A stretch of 64,000 nt of DNA from Primulina eburnea (lineage: Eukaryota > Streptophyta > Magnoliopsida > Lamiales > Gesneriaceae), in the NCBI RefSeq assembly GCF_022965805.1, contig NC_133114.1, positions 6,034,261 through 6,098,260 on the forward strand, in the 5' to 3' direction. Shown piece by piece: positions 61,196 to 64,000 of this stretch. Positions within the stretch are counted from its first letter, which is position 1. Every line of letters starts with the position of its first letter. A program made the position numbers and the translations under genes. The notes under the pieces were generated by a model that did not search any database, had not been told where the DNA came from, and saw nothing but the letters and a program-made list of their open reading frames with translations.

Positions 61196-61500
61196 AATTA
61201 GATAGAATCGTATAATAATTATTGTTTTTATCTAAGAGTTACTAAACTCAAGTCATAAATTGATTCTACGAACACATACTATAGCCCTTGGTCATTAGTT
61301 AGGCACAACTTGGTCGTGATGTTCTTATATAGCAAGCCTAGGGCCATTTTCGTCATCGGGACGATATTATTATTCATAGTCTTATGTGTGTGTATATATA
61401 TACATACCTTATGGTCGAATTCTAACAAACCCCTTTTTCTTCGGTGGACGTACGCTCTCACTCGCTAAATAACAAGCACGCACGGCTTCCATCATTCTCA
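61196..61500. promoter_or_regulatory. Upstream region of the SAUR gene
   Basis: A TATATATATACATA run at 61392-61405 lies about 100 bp before the SAUR ATG and is a reasonable TATA box. No TGTCTC auxin element was noticed in this interval. Confidence 0.4.
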
Positions 61501-61899
61501 ATGGCAAAATATGTTAAACTTGGGCACATTGTCCGAATCAGTCAGATACTGCGTGCATGGCGGAAAAAGGCGACGTTCCGGTCCGATGTGCCATCGGGCC
61601 ATGTGGCTATGTGCGTGGGGAGCAACTGCAGGAGGTTCGTCGTTCGCACGGCGTACCTGAACCACCCCATCTTCAGGCAGTTGTTGAGTGAGGCGGAGGA
61701 AGAGTACGGCTTCTGTCATCAGTCGGGGCCGCTGGCTATTCCTTGCGACGAGTTGGTCTTCGAGGAAATACTCCGGTTCGTGTCCCGATCCGAGTCCGGC
61801 TTGAAGAGAAGCTGTCGTGGGAGCATGATCAGGGACCAGTATTTTGGTTTCTTACGTGAATCTCAACCGTTGATTTATGCTTATTTGTACAATATTTGA
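61501..61899 (+). CDS. SAUR family protein (small auxin-up RNA)
   Basis: A single-exon gene of 132 codons from MAKYVKLGHIVRISQILRAW. The frame is open upstream to 61444, but MAKYVKLG fits the usual N-terminus. The SAUR core spans residues about 30-97: VPSGHVAMCVG, RRFVVRTAYLNHPIFRQLLSEAEEEYGF and GPLAIPCDELVFEEILRFVSR. The extended tail (CRGSMIRDQYFGFLRESQPLIYAYLYNI) is longer than in the shortest members. SAUR proteins inhibit PP2C.D phosphatases and so promote plasma-membrane proton pumping and cell expansion. Intronless structure is typical. No lesion seen. Confidence 0.93.
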   Translation: MAKYVKLGHIVRISQILRAWRKKATFRSDVPSGHVAMCVGSNCRRFVVRTAYLNHPIFRQLLSEAEEEYGFCHQSGPLAIPCDELVFEEILRFVSRSESGLKRSCRGSMIRDQYFGFLRESQPLIYAYLYNI

Positions 61900-63321
61900 T
61901 GGGCTAGCTATGCTTTGCCTTTTTTAGTTCGACTCTTTCTTTCAGCCTCGGAGATGGCAACCAGTTCGGCTGAGTGATCCGGGTTTGTTTCGGCACAACG
62001 GAGCGCAGGCTAGCTTTAGTCTGTAAGTTACGTGGTCTCGATTTTGTTCCCTAATCAATAACTTCTCTTCATTATTTTACTCTCTTTCTCTGTCGGAGTG
62101 TTGATTCGGCTTCGAATATTGCTAAAGTATTTGATATATCACGACAATACTCCTATAAAAGAATAACTAAAATTGCAAAATTTTAAAAAAAATTATTGCA
62201 CCAAATCTGAAATTTGATTAATTATGTTACCAAAATCAAAATTAGGTCAACTTACATCGCAGATTTCGCTATATTATTTTCTCGGTGTGATGCATGGATA
62301 TTTAAATCGAACGGAGCTCGAATATATCATATATCGTCTAGGGTCGGACTATATCGGAACAAGATTTAAGGTGACAAACAGTACTGAAACGGAATTAAAT
62401 TTCTGGGGCAGGAAAAAGTGTTCTTATCCTCCCAATTTAAATCAAATTTTACCATATTAAATTCGATGAAAATATAATTTAGACCCTTCAATTTCGATAT
62501 CATATACCGCGCAGACGTTAGTTCATGAGAATACAATACAAGCTAAAAACTAAAAAGTGGTGCCTAGAAAGTTCACTATTTTTTTTAAATTTTACGTATG
62601 CAATGGATTATTTAGATATTGTATTTTATACAACATTAAAGTAGAATTAAATTCGTGTTTTTGGAACAGAATTTCATTTTGTGAAAATATGATACATTTA
62701 AATATGTATAAAAAGAAATAAAATTTAATTTTTTACATATATTATATATGTATATCACATATATTTTCTCTGTAAAAGTTAAAGATAAAACTATTATTTT
62801 TCAATAATTGAATTTTAAAAATGATACTATGGAGATTTTGAGTGGCCATAAAACATATCGTGTGGGAGGAATGTAAATGATTTCAGGTAATTTTAGGTTG
62901 TTATATCGAAAGATATTTTCATTTTTTTGGAAAATGTAAACAAATATATGTTACACATAATTTTAGAAGTATATTTAGAATTTATAATATTTTTAATTTA
63001 TTACATTAGAATGCAACTCTAGAAAATATGTTTAAATAATAAAAAAATGTAACTATTATCACTAAATGCAACCGAAGGACATTTTCACATACCCGCCCTC
63101 TCGAAGAAAAGTAGCTCAGTGCTATTTACAACATTTTATCTTATTAATTAATATTTATTACCACGCCAAGCATGGATTTATACAGGGAAAATTAGATATT
63201 TCGTCTCGTAAATTAATATGTTTTCAATTTTTATTTTTTATTGATAAATTTATGATGTTAATCAACTAATTTATTTTTTCCGATTATAATTATTTTTCAT
63301 CATAATGCTGATGGAAAATGT
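61900..63321. other. AT-rich intergenic sequence downstream of SAUR
   Basis: No gene, repeat or RNA that I can support. A 78-codon frame at 62224-62460 resembles nothing I recognise. Confidence 0.45.
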
Positions 63322-63346
63322 CACTACAAAAAAACGCGGAGGTTAG

Positions 63347-63770
63347 CGACGGTCCAAACCGTCGCTAAAACCGTCGCAAATTGGTTATAGCGACGGTTTT
63401 GGCGTCGGCTCGGTTAACCGTAACCGGGGGGTGCGTCGTCTTGCTAAGCGACGCTAACTCAGAAACCGTGACCATTATGGCGACGCTTTTCATTATGATT
63501 ACCGTCGCCATTTTGGCAACGGTTAAATTTTACCCGTCGCTATATATAACGACGGTGTAATTTCAACCGTCGTTATTTTGAGCGACGGTTTATTTCCAAC
63601 AGTCGCTATATTAAGCGACGGTTATGTGTAAACCGTCGCTTCCTATAGCGACGGTTTAGGTTTTAACCGTCGCTTTATATAGCGACGGTGCTTTAAAAAC
63701 CGTCGCTTTATATAGCGACGGTATTGTCAACACCGTCGCTATATAAAGCGACAGTTAAAAGTAATCCGTC
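63347..63770. repeat. CACTA subterminal repeat array, about 20 CCGTCGC-type words
   Basis: Octamers AGCGACGG and CCGTCGCT alternate in pairs that form hairpins with short AT-rich loops (for example around 63640-63690). Such arrays bind the element's own transposase in En/Spm. Confidence 0.85.
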
Positions 63771-63931
63771 GTTATTTTCTAATTTTTTTTAATTAAATAT
63801 AATAAATACATTGTGATGTTTAATTAACAAACTATTGACAACACAATTTAAAAAACATAATCATATTATTAGAATAAAAATAAGAATAAATTGTTTTCTA
63901 CAGCTGTCATAAAAAAATAAAAAAAACAGTA

Positions 63932-64000
63932 TCTAAGGTGACTGTGTCTCGTCGTCGTCGTAGTCGTCGTGGTCGTCGTCGTCGTCGTCCCCGTACCCCT
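63932..64000 (-). CDS. C-terminal end of an ORF with an aspartate-rich tail, partial
   Basis: On the minus strand a frame entering from beyond the window reads a run of aspartates with His and Tyr, then DETQSP and a stop at 63934-63932. It lies inside the CACTA end, so it is probably the last codons of an element-encoded protein. The same DNA is a simple (CGT)n run, so other readings are possible. Confidence 0.35.

Larger units (their letters stand above)
63322..64000. mobile_element. CACTA (En/Spm) element, left end, cut by window
   Basis: It starts CACTACAAAAAAACGCGG, the canonical CACTA terminus. A dense subterminal array of CCGTCGCT and AGCGACGG words in both orientations follows (about 63347-63770). 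The right end and transposase lie beyond the window. Confidence 0.85.

Overview
The window is plant nuclear DNA, almost certainly from a eudicot. It has GT-AG introns, plant-specific gene families (SAUR, plastid RbfA, single-exon cytosolic cyclophilin) and dense nested Ty3/gypsy retrotransposons. A short repeat built on GAGACGGTCTCAC-type palindromes recalls asterid/Lamiales genomes, but that placement is from memory and weak. Only four host genes are visible: a cyclophilin (minus, 12452-12970), a 53-aa mitochondrial ATP synthase subunit e-like gene with three exons (plus, 47369-48655), a plastid ribosome-binding factor A gene with three exons and a one-base frameshift (minus, 49682-51581), and a SAUR gene (plus, 61501-61899). 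Transposable elements make up most of the rest.

Layout. 1-11159: Athila-type gypsy element on the minus strand (3' LTR cut by the window edge, 1480-bp 5' LTR, tRNA-Asp-type primer site, one open gag-pol frame, a broken third ORF). It sits in an older copia-like LTR remnant (11165-11600). 12.4-15.2 kb: cyclophilin gene whose TATA region carries a 2.1-kb Mutator-like (FAR1-type) insertion. 16.1-17.35 kb: hAT remnant. 17.4-26.3 kb: probable old gypsy LTR split by a young Tekay/Del-type chromovirus (18260-25363). 26.36-28.69 kb: copia-like LTR. 28.9-30.3 kb: Athila-type solo LTR. 31.03-42.64 kb: gutted gypsy element whose 5' LTR was split by a second gypsy element (31508-39331) with an exact TTGAC target duplication. 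42.64-43.31 kb: amidophosphoribosyltransferase fragment next to a Helitron-like 3' end. 43.6-46.96 kb: truncated Tat-like element with a 1.4-kb foldback palindrome (45439-46848) inside. 52.07-56.34 kb: 5'-truncated chromovirus on the minus strand. 58.4-61.2 kb: second copia-like LTR copy, rearranged by inverted duplication and hit by a hAT MITE with an exact 8-bp target duplication. 63322-64000: end of a CACTA element running off the window.

The recurring signal is that otherwise AT-rich elements carry small arrays of CpG-rich palindromic words. Among LTR elements, a GGGCGGT...ACCGCCC hairpin core occurs in an Athila element, a gutted gypsy element and a chromovirus. Three other LTR families carry different GC-rich words. 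In four LTR families the array lies just upstream of a TATA-like site. Among DNA transposons, an AGCGACGG/CCGTCGCT hairpin is shared by a hAT MITE, a foldback element and a CACTA end. This sharing across unrelated superfamilies is the best candidate for something undescribed. All of it was read by eye, with no alignment or database search.
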